Source: Lachnospiraceae bacterium (GTDB taxonomy: Bacteria > Bacillota > Clostridia > Lachnospirales > Lachnospiraceae). Taken from it: a DNA stretch of 48,489 nucleotides. Below are positions 1 through 10,608 of the stretch, in pieces. Location of the stretch: NCBI GenBank assembly GCA_024681985.1, contig JAIKZU010000004.1, positions 1 to 48,489 on the forward strand. Reading direction: 5' to 3'. How positions within the stretch are numbered: position 1 is the stretch's first letter; every line of letters starts with the position of its first letter. The notes below the pieces were generated by a model that was given only the letters and a program-made list of their open reading frames with translations, was not told the origin of the DNA and ran no database searches. The position numbers and the translations under genes are program-made.

Positions 1-435
1 GTGGTGCTGGCCCAGGACGGAAAGTCCGTGATCCGGCTGACGGTATATGTAAACGGCGAGTTTTTATACTCCATCCAGGGGGATGGGATGATCTTTGCCA
101 CGCCCACGGGTTCCACGGCTTACAACCTTTCCGCCAACGGACCCATCGTGGATCCGAAGATGGAAGTGATCCTTATGACGCCCATCAATCCCCATACTTT
201 AAATTCCAGAAGCAGTATCGTTTTGGACACCCGGGATGAGATCTCCATCGAGATCACGCCCCGGCGATCCACGGCAAAGGAAGCCGCCACGGTACTCTTT
301 GACGGAAGCTTTCCCTATGAGGTGGAGCCGGGAGATAAGCTCATTGTGAAGAAAAGCCAGTACAAGACAAAGATGATCTTTATCAAGCAGATGAGTTTTT
401 TGGAGCGTATGCGAAATAAGATGCAGGAAAACTGA
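1..435 (+). CDS. nadK: NAD kinase, C-terminal part (5' truncated by window edge)
   Basis: Protein contains DGMIFATPTGSTAYNLSANGPIVDP...TPINPHTLNSRSSIVLD, typical of the NAD kinase C-terminal domain; followed by recN as is common in Firmicutes. Confidence 0.93.
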   Translation: MVLAQDGKSVIRLTVYVNGEFLYSIQGDGMIFATPTGSTAYNLSANGPIVDPKMEVILMTPINPHTLNSRSSIVLDTRDEISIEITPRRSTAKEAATVLFDGSFPYEVEPGDKLIVKKSQYKTKMIFIKQMSFLERMRNKMQEN

Positions 436-511
436 TTCCGATGAAACCGCTCTTGCTATTATTCATGCATTTGATAGAATGAATCTTGGAAAGAGTATCG
501 GAAAGGAAGAA

Positions 512-2191
512 ATGCTAGAAAGGTTACATGTAAAAAATTTTGCACTGATCAAAGAAGAGGAGATCAGCTTCGGCAGCGGATTAAATGTATTATCCGGTGA
601 GACCGGAGCCGGAAAGTCCATCATCCTGGGGGCTTTGGGATTAGCCCTGGGAGGAAAAGCAGACCATGATGTGCTGCGGGACGAGAATACGGAGGCTTTG
701 GTGGAGGCGGTGTTTTCCGTAAGTGAAGCCGAAGAAGAGATCCTCCGGGAAATGGATCTGTCCGTATATGATCACGAAGTGATCATGTCTCGAAAGATCA
801 CCGGTGAGCGCTCCTCTGCAAAGATCAACGGAGAGACTGTGCCGGCTGCCCGTATGCGGGATGTAGGCGCTTTTCTTTTGGACATTTACGGCCAGCATGA
901 AAACCAGTCTCTGTTGAACCGAAAGAAACATCTGGATCTTCTGGACGAATTTGCCAAGGGGACTTTGTCGGAGGTAAAAAAGGATCTGCAGGATGTCTAC
1001 ACTACCTATACGGCAAAGAAAAAAGAATACGAAAACGCCAATACGGATGCATCGGATCGTATCCGGGAGCTAGACTTCCTGACCCACGAGGTGGAGGAGA
1101 TCCAAAATGCTTCCCTTAAGCCGGGGGAGGATGAGCAACTGGAGGAGGCGTTTAAAAAACTCGTAAACGGTCAAAAGATCGCAGATGCCATCGGTGAAGC
1201 TTACAGCCTCACCGGCGGGATGGATGCGGCATCGGACCGGATCGGCAGGGCCCTTCGGGAGCTCTCCCCCGTAGAGGAATATGATGAGGACTTAAAACAG
1301 TTGGTATCCGTGCTCAGAGACGCGGATGGGATCTTAAGTGATTTTAACCGACAGATCGCCGATTATCGGGATCGGTTCGATCACTCCGAAGAAAGCTTCC
1401 GGCAGACGGAAGACCGCTTAAACGAGATCAATCATTTAAAGAGCAAATTCGGGAATACCATCGAAGAGGTTCTTCGGTCCATGGAGGAAAAAACCGAACA
1501 GATCGAAAAGCTGCAGAATTACGATGCCTATCTGGAAAACCTGAAAAAGGAGCTGGATGCAGCGGAAGAAAAGGTAAAAAGCCTTTCTTCCCAGCTTACC
1601 GTCTTACGGCAGCAGGCTTCGGTGAATCTGTGTGCACTGGTAAAGGATGCTCTGTTGGATCTGAATTTCATGGATGTCTGTTTTGATATGGCTTTTTCAA
1701 AAACGGAGGGCTATACCGCAAACGGTGTGGATGTGGCGGAGTTTATGATCTCCACCAACCCCGGGGAGCCGGTGCGGCCGCTGGCGGCCATCGCTTCCGG
1801 AGGTGAACTCTCCCGGGTGATGCTGGCCATAAAGACCATCCTGGCTCAAAGCGACTCCATCGATACCCTGATCTTTGATGAGATCGACGCCGGTATTTCC
1901 GGTCGCACCGCACAGGCGGTATCGGAAAAGATCTATCTGGTCTCCCGTGCCCATCAGGTGATCCTCATCACGCACCTGCCCCAGATCGCGGCTATGGCGG
2001 ATCATCATTTCCTCATTGAAAAGGATGTGGTGGAGGGTAGCACTGTTTCCTCCATTCAGGAACTGTATGCGGAACAGATCACATCGGAACTGGCCCGCAT
2101 GGTGGGAGGAGTGGAGATCACCAATGCCACCTTGGAAAATGCCAGGGAACTGAAAGAATTGGCTGATGAGAAAAAACAGACCATGAATTAA
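512..2191 (+). CDS. recN: DNA repair protein RecN
   Basis: MLERLHVKNFALIKEEEISFGSGLNVLSGETGAGKSIIL (Walker A), C-terminal SGGELSRVMLAIK and DEIDAGISGRTAQAV. ATG at 512 preferred over the longer ORF start at 479. Confidence 0.95.
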   Translation: MLERLHVKNFALIKEEEISFGSGLNVLSGETGAGKSIILGALGLALGGKADHDVLRDENTEALVEAVFSVSEAEEEILREMDLSVYDHEVIMSRKITGERSSAKINGETVPAARMRDVGAFLLDIYGQHENQSLLNRKKHLDLLDEFAKGTLSEVKKDLQDVYTTYTAKKKEYENANTDASDRIRELDFLTHEVEEIQNASLKPGEDEQLEEAFKKLVNGQKIADAIGEAYSLTGGMDAASDRIGRALRELSPVEEYDEDLKQLVSVLRDADGILSDFNRQIADYRDRFDHSEESFRQTEDRLNEINHLKSKFGNTIEEVLRSMEEKTEQIEKLQNYDAYLENLKKELDAAEEKVKSLSSQLTVLRQQASVNLCALVKDALLDLNFMDVCFDMAFSKTEGYTANGVDVAEFMISTNPGEPVRPLAAIASGGELSRVMLAIKTILAQSDSIDTLIFDEIDAGISGRTAQAVSEKIYLVSRAHQVILITHLPQIAAMADHHFLIEKDVVEGSTVSSIQELYAEQITSELARMVGGVEITNATLENARELKELADEKKQTMN

Positions 2192-2213
2192 AAAACACAT
2201 ATCCTGATCTCGG

Positions 2214-2242
2214 TTGACATGCTCTTTTTCTTTCGCTAAAAT
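2214..2242 (+). promoter_or_regulatory. Sigma-A type promoter for guaB (TTGACA-N17-TAAAAT)
   Basis: TTGACA at 2214-2219, TAAAAT at 2237-2242, exact 17-nt spacer, upstream of the guaB RBS (AAAGGAAGG). Confidence 0.75.
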
Positions 2243-2268
2243 AACCCTAATTATCAAGCATTCACTAA

Positions 2269-3753
<1,485 letters not shown>

Positions 3754-3765
3754 AACAAAACGGGA

Positions 3766-3800
3766 TAAAAAGTCTTCGGTAAGAACCGGAGACTTTTTTT
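3766..3800 (+). terminator. Intrinsic terminator after guaB
   Basis: AAAGTCTTCGGT-aaga-ACCGGAGACTTTTTTT, 12-bp stem with one G-U pair plus T-run. Confidence 0.88.
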
Positions 3801-3887
3801 GGATTATCTGTCTCCAATGGATGCAAATAATAGTCAAAAGGGATAAAATAAAGTGGATAAAAGGATGACTATTTTTGGAGAAGAGAT

Positions 3888-4319
3888 ATGAGCAGATTTT
3901 TTAAAAATACAACCCAGGTAGTGACGGTGCTGGGACTCATCGCGGTATTTTGCGTGTTGATGATCATAGGGCTCTATGCAAGAGATTATGACTTAAAGGT
4001 GGAGGACGGGAAGCTGCAGTTCGTGTCGGAGATCGGCATCGCCACCCCCATGGTCCTAAGCTTAAACAATACGGACCCCGGCAAGATCACTGCCCAGACC
4101 CAAAAACTCCCCTCCGTGGACGGCTATCAGTTCCGGGTTTCCGGGAATTCCGCCTTCTTTTTGGCAAAGACCTATCGTTCCCAGATCGGGGGACATACAG
4201 AGGCAAACCTGAAAAAGGGAAAGACCTATTATTTTCAGGTCCGTGCCTACAAGGAGAATGAAGCCGGACGGGTGGTATATGGCAAATGGGGCGCAAAGAG
4301 AAGTATCGCGGCGAAGTAG
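3888..4319 (+). CDS. Small membrane-anchored protein with fibronectin-III-like C-terminal region
   Basis: N-terminal TM segment (VVTVLGLIAVFCVLMIIGLYA); C-terminal YYFQVRAYKENEAGRVVYGKWG resembles an FN3 strand pattern. RBS GGAGAAGAG. Confidence 0.6.
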   Translation: MSRFFKNTTQVVTVLGLIAVFCVLMIIGLYARDYDLKVEDGKLQFVSEIGIATPMVLSLNNTDPGKITAQTQKLPSVDGYQFRVSGNSAFFLAKTYRSQIGGHTEANLKKGKTYYFQVRAYKENEAGRVVYGKWGAKRSIAAK

Positions 4320-4340
4320 CCGCTTTGAGAGGTTTTACAA

Positions 4341-5135
4341 ATGGAATTTCGACCATGTATCGACATACATAACGGCAAGGTCAAGCAGATCGTCGGCGAG
4401 AGTTTAAATGACGCCGAAAATAAAGCACAGGAGAACTTCGTCTCGGAAAGGGATGCGGATTTTTTTGCAAATTTCTACAAAGAGGAGGGCCTTTTGGGAG
4501 GTCATGTCATCCTCTTGAATAAATCGGATTCCCCTTATTACGAGGAGACAAAGGCGCAGGCCCTAAAAGCCCTTCGCGCTTATCCCAAAGGACTCCAGGT
4601 GGGAGGGGGCATCACCCCCGCCAATGCCCGGGAGTTTTTGGATGCGGGGGCATCGCACGTCATCGTTACTTCCTACGTTTTTTCCGACGGCAGGATCGAT
4701 TACGACCACTTAAGAGAAATGGTGGACTGCGTGGGCAGGGAGCACCTGGTATTGGATTTAAGCTGTCGGAAGAAGCATGTGAACTATTATGTGGTGACGG
4801 ATCGGTGGCAGAAGTTTACGGAGGAGAAGGTCACGTTGGATTTCCTCCGGGAGATGTCCGCTTACTGCGATGAGTTTTTGATCCATGCGGTGGACGTGGA
4901 AGGCAAGGACCAGGGTGTGGAAAAGGATCTGATCCGGCTGTTATCTGACTGGGACGGCATTCCCATCACCTACGCCGGAGGCGTAGCTTCCTACGAGGAT
5001 ATCGAGCTGATCAGGGAGCAGGGCTCCGGTCGCATCAACGTTACCGTCGGGTCTGCTCTGGATCTCTTCGGCGGAGATCTAAACTACGAGACGGTACTTC
5101 TGATGTGCAAGGGATATGTGCCCCGGGCGGATTAG
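4341..5135 (+). CDS. hisA: Phosphoribosylformimino-5-aminoimidazole carboxamide ribotide isomerase, eukaryote (HIS6)-type
   Basis: RPCIDIHNGKVKQIVG...QVGGGI...VIVTSYVF...LVLDLSCRKK...EFLIHAVDVEG...YAGGVAS...VGSALDLFGG, closely resembling fungal HIS6 block order and motifs. Confidence 0.9.
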   Translation: MEFRPCIDIHNGKVKQIVGESLNDAENKAQENFVSERDADFFANFYKEEGLLGGHVILLNKSDSPYYEETKAQALKALRAYPKGLQVGGGITPANAREFLDAGASHVIVTSYVFSDGRIDYDHLREMVDCVGREHLVLDLSCRKKHVNYYVVTDRWQKFTEEKVTLDFLREMSAYCDEFLIHAVDVEGKDQGVEKDLIRLLSDWDGIPITYAGGVASYEDIELIREQGSGRINVTVGSALDLFGGDLNYETVLLMCKGYVPRAD

Positions 5136-5224
5136 GATATCCCGGTACGGCAGCAGAAGACCTATGCTGGAGTGGAAAAAGGAAGGCTTCTTGCCATGGT
5201 GACGGAATTATAAAAAGTGAAGGG

Positions 5225-6124
5225 ATGGTGAACTTTTTGAGATTTATAAAGATGCAGGGGTGCGGTAACGATTATGTGTATATCGACTGCACCAAAGAAA
5301 CAGTGAATGATCCAAAGGAGGCAGCGGTCTTTTTGAGCGACCGCCATTTTGGCGTTGGATCCGACGGCTTGATCCTCATCAAACCATCGGATGTGGCAGA
5401 TTTTGAGATGGAAATGTACAATTCCGACGGCTCCCGGGGGGAGATGTGCGGAAACGGGATCCGTTCCGTGGCCAAGTACGTATATGACTTTGGGCTGACG
5501 GACAAAAAACAGATCACCATTGAGACCCTGGCCGGGATCAAGACCCTGGCGCTCAACGTATCCGAGGGAAAGGTGGATACGGTTCGGGTGGATATGGGAG
5601 CTCCCATCTTGGAAGCGGCGCAGATCCCCGTTACCTATCCGGAAAAGGAGTTGATCAATAAACCACTGGAGGTGGACGGTACCATCTATCATGTCTCCTG
5701 TGTGTCCATGGGCAATCCCCACTGTGTCACCTTTTTGGAGGAGGATGTGCGGCAGCTTCCTCTGGATCGGATCGGACCCAAATTTGAAGCGCACAAGATC
5801 TTTCCCAAGCGGGTAAATACGGAGTTTGCAAATATCATCGACCGAAAGCATATCCGCATGCGGGTATGGGAGAGGGGAGCCGGAGAGACTTTAGCCTGCG
5901 GTACCGGCGCATGCGCCACGGCGGTGGCTGCCGTCTTAAACGGCCTGACAGAAGATACGGTGGATGTGGAATTATTGGGAGGTCATTTGGAGATCACCTA
6001 TGACCGGGTGGCAAACACCGTTTATATGACCGGACCTGCCAAGGTGGTGTTCACCGGTGAGATCGATCTGCCGGAGTCTTTCGAAAAAGACGATGTAAAG
6101 ATCTATTCAAGAAATAGTTTTTAA
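5225..6124 (+). CDS. dapF: Diaminopimelate epimerase
   Basis: FIKMQGCGNDYVYIDC, NSDGSRGEMCGNGIRSVAKY, ERGAGETLACGTGACATAVAA. ATG at 5225 preferred over the ORF start at 5105, which overlaps hisA. Confidence 0.95.
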   Translation: MVNFLRFIKMQGCGNDYVYIDCTKETVNDPKEAAVFLSDRHFGVGSDGLILIKPSDVADFEMEMYNSDGSRGEMCGNGIRSVAKYVYDFGLTDKKQITIETLAGIKTLALNVSEGKVDTVRVDMGAPILEAAQIPVTYPEKELINKPLEVDGTIYHVSCVSMGNPHCVTFLEEDVRQLPLDRIGPKFEAHKIFPKRVNTEFANIIDRKHIRMRVWERGAGETLACGTGACATAVAAVLNGLTEDTVDVELLGGHLEITYDRVANTVYMTGPAKVVFTGEIDLPESFEKDDVKIYSRNSF

Positions 6125-6142
6125 AATGATATCGATCTAAGA

Positions 6143-6190
6143 GAAAAATCCTTGTAACCGCGAGATAACGCGGTTTTCAAGGATTTTTTA
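6143..6190 (+). terminator. Intrinsic terminator after dapF
   Basis: AAAAATCCTTG...CCGCG-agataa-CGCGG...CAAGGATTTTTT extended stem plus T-run. Confidence 0.9.
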
Positions 6191-6228
6191 TGGTAATTGT
6201 CAAAACACTATGATAAAATAATAACATT

Positions 6229-6246
6229 GTTGCACTATTGTTGCAG
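6229..6246 (+). promoter_or_regulatory. Direct-repeat regulatory element GTTGCAC-TATT-GTTGCAG upstream of the 6294 operon
   Basis: Two GTTGCA half-sites with 11-bp period; the longer perfect repeat is ATTGTTGCA twice. Nearly the same 18-mer occurs at 45738-45755. Confidence 0.5.
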
Positions 6247-6293
6247 GAAGTGAACTACAATCACACTGTAATTTGCTTTTGTGGAGGCAGATC

Positions 6294-7625
6294 ATGAAGC
6301 GAAAAAAAACATCTGAGGCCGTTGAATTCAAGTCGGTTTATGAAGTTCTACAGGTGGACGAGGAAACAGATCCGGAAGGATTTAGACCCTACGATGCGAA
6401 GGATTTGGTTGAAGGCATTAAAGTGTATGACTTTATGTTGAACACAGTCAACAGTGGACTGGATGATTATGTGAGGGCTTATGAAAAAGATCCCTCCGAT
6501 CGGACTACAATCCAGGCAGCGTATACTTTTAAGATAGATGTCCTGGCCGGCATGGCCAAGACCTTCCGTCCCCTTTCCGCATACGGAAGAGACCGTCTGG
6601 GAGAGGTCAAAAAATGCAGTCGGGAGTATGCGTCATTTGTGGCACCCTTGATCACAAATATCACGCCGGATAAAGCGGAGTCCTTTTCAAAAGTCCTGAC
6701 CGAGGATATGAGAGAGGACGTGGAAGTCGGCAAAGTGAAAGCTCTCGGTGCGGTTCGTTACAGAGACGGGAAACTGTACGGAGCAGGGGCCATCGTATAT
6801 AAAGTAGAATACTCGCCCATCATCGGCGGAAATGTGGGCAGGATCCTTTGGCTGTATGTGCACGAGGATTTTAGAGAACAGGGAGTCGGAGATCACCTGA
6901 TGGCCGAACTCCTGGGCAGCATGTTGGAAAACGGGATCGAACATGTCACCATTGACGGGCTCACCGGGGATGAGATCGAATTGGATCGCCTGAAGGCATA
7001 TCTCATGTCCTCCTGGATGTTCGATCTGGAGACCACGCTGAATACGGATGCGTTGATTCGGGTAGGGAATATTAAGAACCTCAGCAAGTTCAAGGATCTG
7101 GTCAAAGGTGTCAAATCCCTTTCCGAACTTAAGGACGGAGAGAATTCCAACGGAGTGAAAAACGCACTTAAGCGTATGGGACGCCCCGGCTACCTTTCCG
7201 ATAAGCTTTTAAAAACGGATTATATCGACCCTGAGCTGAGCTTTTACCTGGGCACGGAGACTACCGTTACGGCGCTCCTTTTAGCCCACAGGCTCCCTTC
7301 GGGCAAAATACGTGTGGAGTATCTGAACTCCGAAGACGGTTCCTTTGAACCACAGCAGAAACTGATCTCAGCCTTTTTCAAAAAAACGTCTATTCAATGC
7401 AGCGAAGAAACCCTGCTTTACATACCCGTTGATTCGGCAGAAAATGCGATCTTTATTGAAGAGATCTGTCCGATCCAGTTGGGACAGTACATGTTGGAGG
7501 GGCTTTTAGCTCCCCGCATCGGTTCCGATGAGGATATCGATGCAAAGATGGTGGCAGCACTGTTAGAATTTGATGAAGATGAAATAGAGGAACTGGATGG
7601 TATGATCAAGGCCGCAAAGGAATGA
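6294..7625 (+). CDS. GNAT-family acetyltransferase domain protein with additional C-terminal domain
   Basis: ILWLYVHEDFREQGVGDHLMAELL contains an RxxGxG acetyl-CoA loop (REQGVG). RBS GGAGG 6 nt before the ATG at 6294. Confidence 0.65.
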   Translation: MKRKKTSEAVEFKSVYEVLQVDEETDPEGFRPYDAKDLVEGIKVYDFMLNTVNSGLDDYVRAYEKDPSDRTTIQAAYTFKIDVLAGMAKTFRPLSAYGRDRLGEVKKCSREYASFVAPLITNITPDKAESFSKVLTEDMREDVEVGKVKALGAVRYRDGKLYGAGAIVYKVEYSPIIGGNVGRILWLYVHEDFREQGVGDHLMAELLGSMLENGIEHVTIDGLTGDEIELDRLKAYLMSSWMFDLETTLNTDALIRVGNIKNLSKFKDLVKGVKSLSELKDGENSNGVKNALKRMGRPGYLSDKLLKTDYIDPELSFYLGTETTVTALLLAHRLPSGKIRVEYLNSEDGSFEPQQKLISAFFKKTSIQCSEETLLYIPVDSAENAIFIEEICPIQLGQYMLEGLLAPRIGSDEDIDAKMVAALLEFDEDEIEELDGMIKAAKE

Positions 7626-7647
7626 AATGAGAGGGAGGTAACCGATC

Positions 7648-8808
7648 ATGAAGGAAAAGCTGAATGAGAGCTTTATGCTGGATGAGAGTTTTATCCAGGA
7701 AGAGGAATTTGAGCAAAAGCAGGAGAACGAGTATGCGGACAATCTCCAGATGAATCTGCAAAAACAGCAGGACAATCTGCAGCAGAACGCCCAGAAGTCA
7801 GGGACACTGCAGGCAACTCCTCAGGAGATGGTAGAGCAGAAGATCAGTGATTCCTTCCCGATCACCAAGGAAAATGTCAATACGCCCGAAGGTCCCGTTC
7901 CGGTGGAACCTCAGCCTGTTGTTCTCGAAAGAAAGTATGAAGCTATACTCGGTAAACTGGATAAAGACTACAACAATGTTATGGAGACTTGGGGTTATTA
8001 TCAGAGGATGGAAGAAACCCGTGAACCTTTGAAGTTTCGCATTAAGCAATTGGAGATTGTGGATACCAACGCCAGTCGGTATACTCGTTGGAAGATTGGC
8101 TTCTTCATGAACAAGAAGAGTGAGAAATTTGCACGCTTCCAGCAGATCAGTGACATGAAGAATTTTGCGAGAGCCAAACTCAAGCAGCTCAGAGCAGAAT
8201 ATAAGATAGAGCAGGAAAAAGAAAAAGAGAATATATCCCATAAGGGAAAAATAGATTATGAATTCGTTGATCGTACGGGGGAACTGATAAACAGTCGTCC
8301 TTTACCGGCCAAAATGCTGTTTCAGCTAACCGGTGGCATTATCGCCGGATTGCAGAAACTCGGCAGGAAAATATTTGCACTTCAAGCCGATTCCAATTAT
8401 AGAGAAAACAGTTTTATTGTTAAAAAGAACGATTTTGCGGAAAAGACAAGGGATTTCCTCCTGTTAAGATTCAAGAAGGACAGCGTAGCCGCCAAGAATA
8501 AAAGGATCGAGAACGAAGACGATAGAAATGAATTAAATGACTACGGCAGTGACCAGGAATTCATGGACTACGAACAGATCTATGATACCTATGAGAGTCT
8601 TGTAAAGAACAAGGAAGTTCTTTTGGCTGAATACCAAAAGAGAAATAAAGACAGCGCAAAGATAGAGGCGCTTCAGCAGATGATCGAAAAACAGCAGGAT
8701 GAAATCGATGCCTATAACAAGAACGTGGAGGATGAGCGTTTTATCCTGACGACGAACATTTCTGATGAACTTGATCAGAAGATCAAAAAAGTAAGATTTA
8801 AAAAGTAG
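7648..8808 (+). CDS. Hypothetical Gln/Glu/Lys-rich coiled-coil protein
   Basis: Open 386-aa frame in operon context, Q-rich N-terminus and long charged helices, no recognised domain. Confidence 0.6.
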   Translation: MKEKLNESFMLDESFIQEEEFEQKQENEYADNLQMNLQKQQDNLQQNAQKSGTLQATPQEMVEQKISDSFPITKENVNTPEGPVPVEPQPVVLERKYEAILGKLDKDYNNVMETWGYYQRMEETREPLKFRIKQLEIVDTNASRYTRWKIGFFMNKKSEKFARFQQISDMKNFARAKLKQLRAEYKIEQEKEKENISHKGKIDYEFVDRTGELINSRPLPAKMLFQLTGGIIAGLQKLGRKIFALQADSNYRENSFIVKKNDFAEKTRDFLLLRFKKDSVAAKNKRIENEDDRNELNDYGSDQEFMDYEQIYDTYESLVKNKEVLLAEYQKRNKDSAKIEALQQMIEKQQDEIDAYNKNVEDERFILTTNISDELDQKIKKVRFKK

Positions 8809-8813
8809 GGATT

Positions 8814-9518
8814 ATGATTGAATTATCACATTTGAATTATGCCACCATTATTCTGGATATCAGTGCCGTTATCCTGGTATACGGAATCTTGCGGCAGACC
8901 AGGATCATGAGAAAGAGCAGGCTGGAATCGGACAGCCTGTTCTTTGGCATGTTGATACTAACGGTGGTCATGGCTTTATCCGACATCGTGGGATACATCA
9001 CCGAGGATAAACCGGGTTGGATCCTGATCAATATCCAGATCATATCCATGACCATCTTTTATATCGCTTTTATATTTTTAGCCATGCGGTGGTTTGATTA
9101 CTGCACTTTCCGGTTCCGGGACAAGGGACGGGTGAAAAAGATCGGGATGCAGCCTGCGCTGATCCCCGGAGTACTGACCTTTGGCCTCATCTTTCTCAAC
9201 CAATCCACCGGGATCATCTTTTCCGTGGATGAAGTGGGAGGATACCACCGGGAGGCTCTGTTCATTCCCATGTACATCGTGATCGTAGCTTACCTGGCCA
9301 CAGGTTTTTACTACATTGCCAGATACCGTACCAGTGATAAAAAGGTGCTGATCCCCATGTGGCTCTATGTCATGCCCATTGTGGTCAGTTCATTTATCAC
9401 CTTTGTGGTGGGAGAGGTTTCCATGGCTGCTTTGGGAACGGCCATTACCATCGCCTTTACCCACCTTGGTACCATGAACGAAGTGGCGGAGATCAGTATG
9501 AAGGAGAGTGTGCAGTGA
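8814..9518 (+). CDS. 7TM membrane protein (sensor-type, no output domain)
   Basis: About seven hydrophobic segments; resembles the N-terminal sensor half of the neighbouring 7TM proteins; ends before any GGDEF-like domain. Confidence 0.65.
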   Translation: MIELSHLNYATIILDISAVILVYGILRQTRIMRKSRLESDSLFFGMLILTVVMALSDIVGYITEDKPGWILINIQIISMTIFYIAFIFLAMRWFDYCTFRFRDKGRVKKIGMQPALIPGVLTFGLIFLNQSTGIIFSVDEVGGYHREALFIPMYIVIVAYLATGFYYIARYRTSDKKVLIPMWLYVMPIVVSSFITFVVGEVSMAALGTAITIAFTHLGTMNEVAEISMKESVQ

Positions 9519-10576
9519 TGTTTTTGGATGAGATTCATGTAACATTTTATGCGGATGTCGCTGCCGCCATGCTTTCCCTGGGTGTGCTGGTGCTTTGCAG
9601 CAGAGGCATCATCAAAGATGACTTTTTAGGTGGTCTTTTCCGTCTGCTGTTGGTGGTGTCCATTTGCCTGTCGGCCATCGATGCGGCCACCTATGCCAGG
9701 AAATATCATGAGTTTCCCGGCGCTTACCCTCTGGCCATGGGATTACAGACACTTCTGGAATTGGTCTTAAACTTTATCATATTCTTATGGCTTCTCTACG
9801 CCAACTATAAGATCTATCGCAGTCGCGACAGCATCAAGCGAAAGTTTTATCAGTTTATGATCCCTCTCTTCGTACTCATGGGAGTGGATATCATCAACGT
9901 TTTTACCGGAATCCTTTTCTACTACGACGAGCACGTGATGTATCATACCACCTGGCTTGTGATCCCATACTATTTGATCCGGTACTTTTATTTCTTTTCC
10001 ATTGTCATTCAGATCGCCCTTCACAAGAGGCATAACAGGAATCTTAAATTTTTTGACCTGGGTGGTTTTATCATACCGGTGCTGGTGGGCGGACTCGTAA
10101 CGAATTTAAGTCCCTATTCCGTTATGGCGTTAGGCTTTGCCATCGGTCTTTGCAATGAATATGCGGGCATCATTAACGAACGGAGCTTTATGGACCGACA
10201 GACGGGATACTTTAACAGATTCTATCTGAGATATTTAAAAAATGATATCGACCGGGAAGTTTTCTCCCCCAGGAGCGGCATCATTTTTCGACTGACGGAT
10301 CCGGAGGACATGGGGGATTTTGCTGAGATCCTGTCTTCCCTCCTTCCCAAGAAATGCGAGGTGATCCGTTACAACGAGGATACAGTGGTAATGCTGGCAG
10401 AGACCGCGAACAAGGGCGGCCTCCATATGATGTCGGAGGACGTGAACCTGGCAGTGGAGAAGTTTAACACAGACCATAAGGACAGAACTCTGTCGGTATC
10501 TATGGATACGATCAGCAAGAAGAAAAAAGAAACCTCCAAGGGCTTTTATGAGATGTTGATCAGAAGGATAGGGTGA
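9518..10576 (+). CDS. 7TM membrane protein with heavily degenerate GGDEF-like C-terminus
   Basis: ATG overlaps the upstream stop (TGATG). DRQTGYFNRFYLRYL corresponds to the GGDEF-domain DxLTGLxNR start; the RxGGDEF position reads VIRYNEDTVVML. Confidence 0.6.
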   Translation: MFLDEIHVTFYADVAAAMLSLGVLVLCSRGIIKDDFLGGLFRLLLVVSICLSAIDAATYARKYHEFPGAYPLAMGLQTLLELVLNFIIFLWLLYANYKIYRSRDSIKRKFYQFMIPLFVLMGVDIINVFTGILFYYDEHVMYHTTWLVIPYYLIRYFYFFSIVIQIALHKRHNRNLKFFDLGGFIIPVLVGGLVTNLSPYSVMALGFAIGLCNEYAGIINERSFMDRQTGYFNRFYLRYLKNDIDREVFSPRSGIIFRLTDPEDMGDFAEILSSLLPKKCEVIRYNEDTVVMLAETANKGGLHMMSEDVNLAVEKFNTDHKDRTLSVSMDTISKKKKETSKGFYEMLIRRIG

Positions 10577-10608
10577 CCCTAAAGACGGCTTTGTGAAGGA
10601 AAATAATT

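Noticed and set aside
641-931. Antisense ORFs (many minus-strand entries of the track, e.g. 641-931, 1697-2293, 5162-5851, 14485-15102, 15520-16287)
   Set aside because: All lie opposite strongly supported plus-strand genes, lack recognisable domains and RBS, and have shadow-ORF composition.
5105-5224. N-terminal extension of the dapF ORF
   Set aside because: Overlaps hisA; the conserved protein starts at MVNFLRFIKMQGCGNDY (5225).
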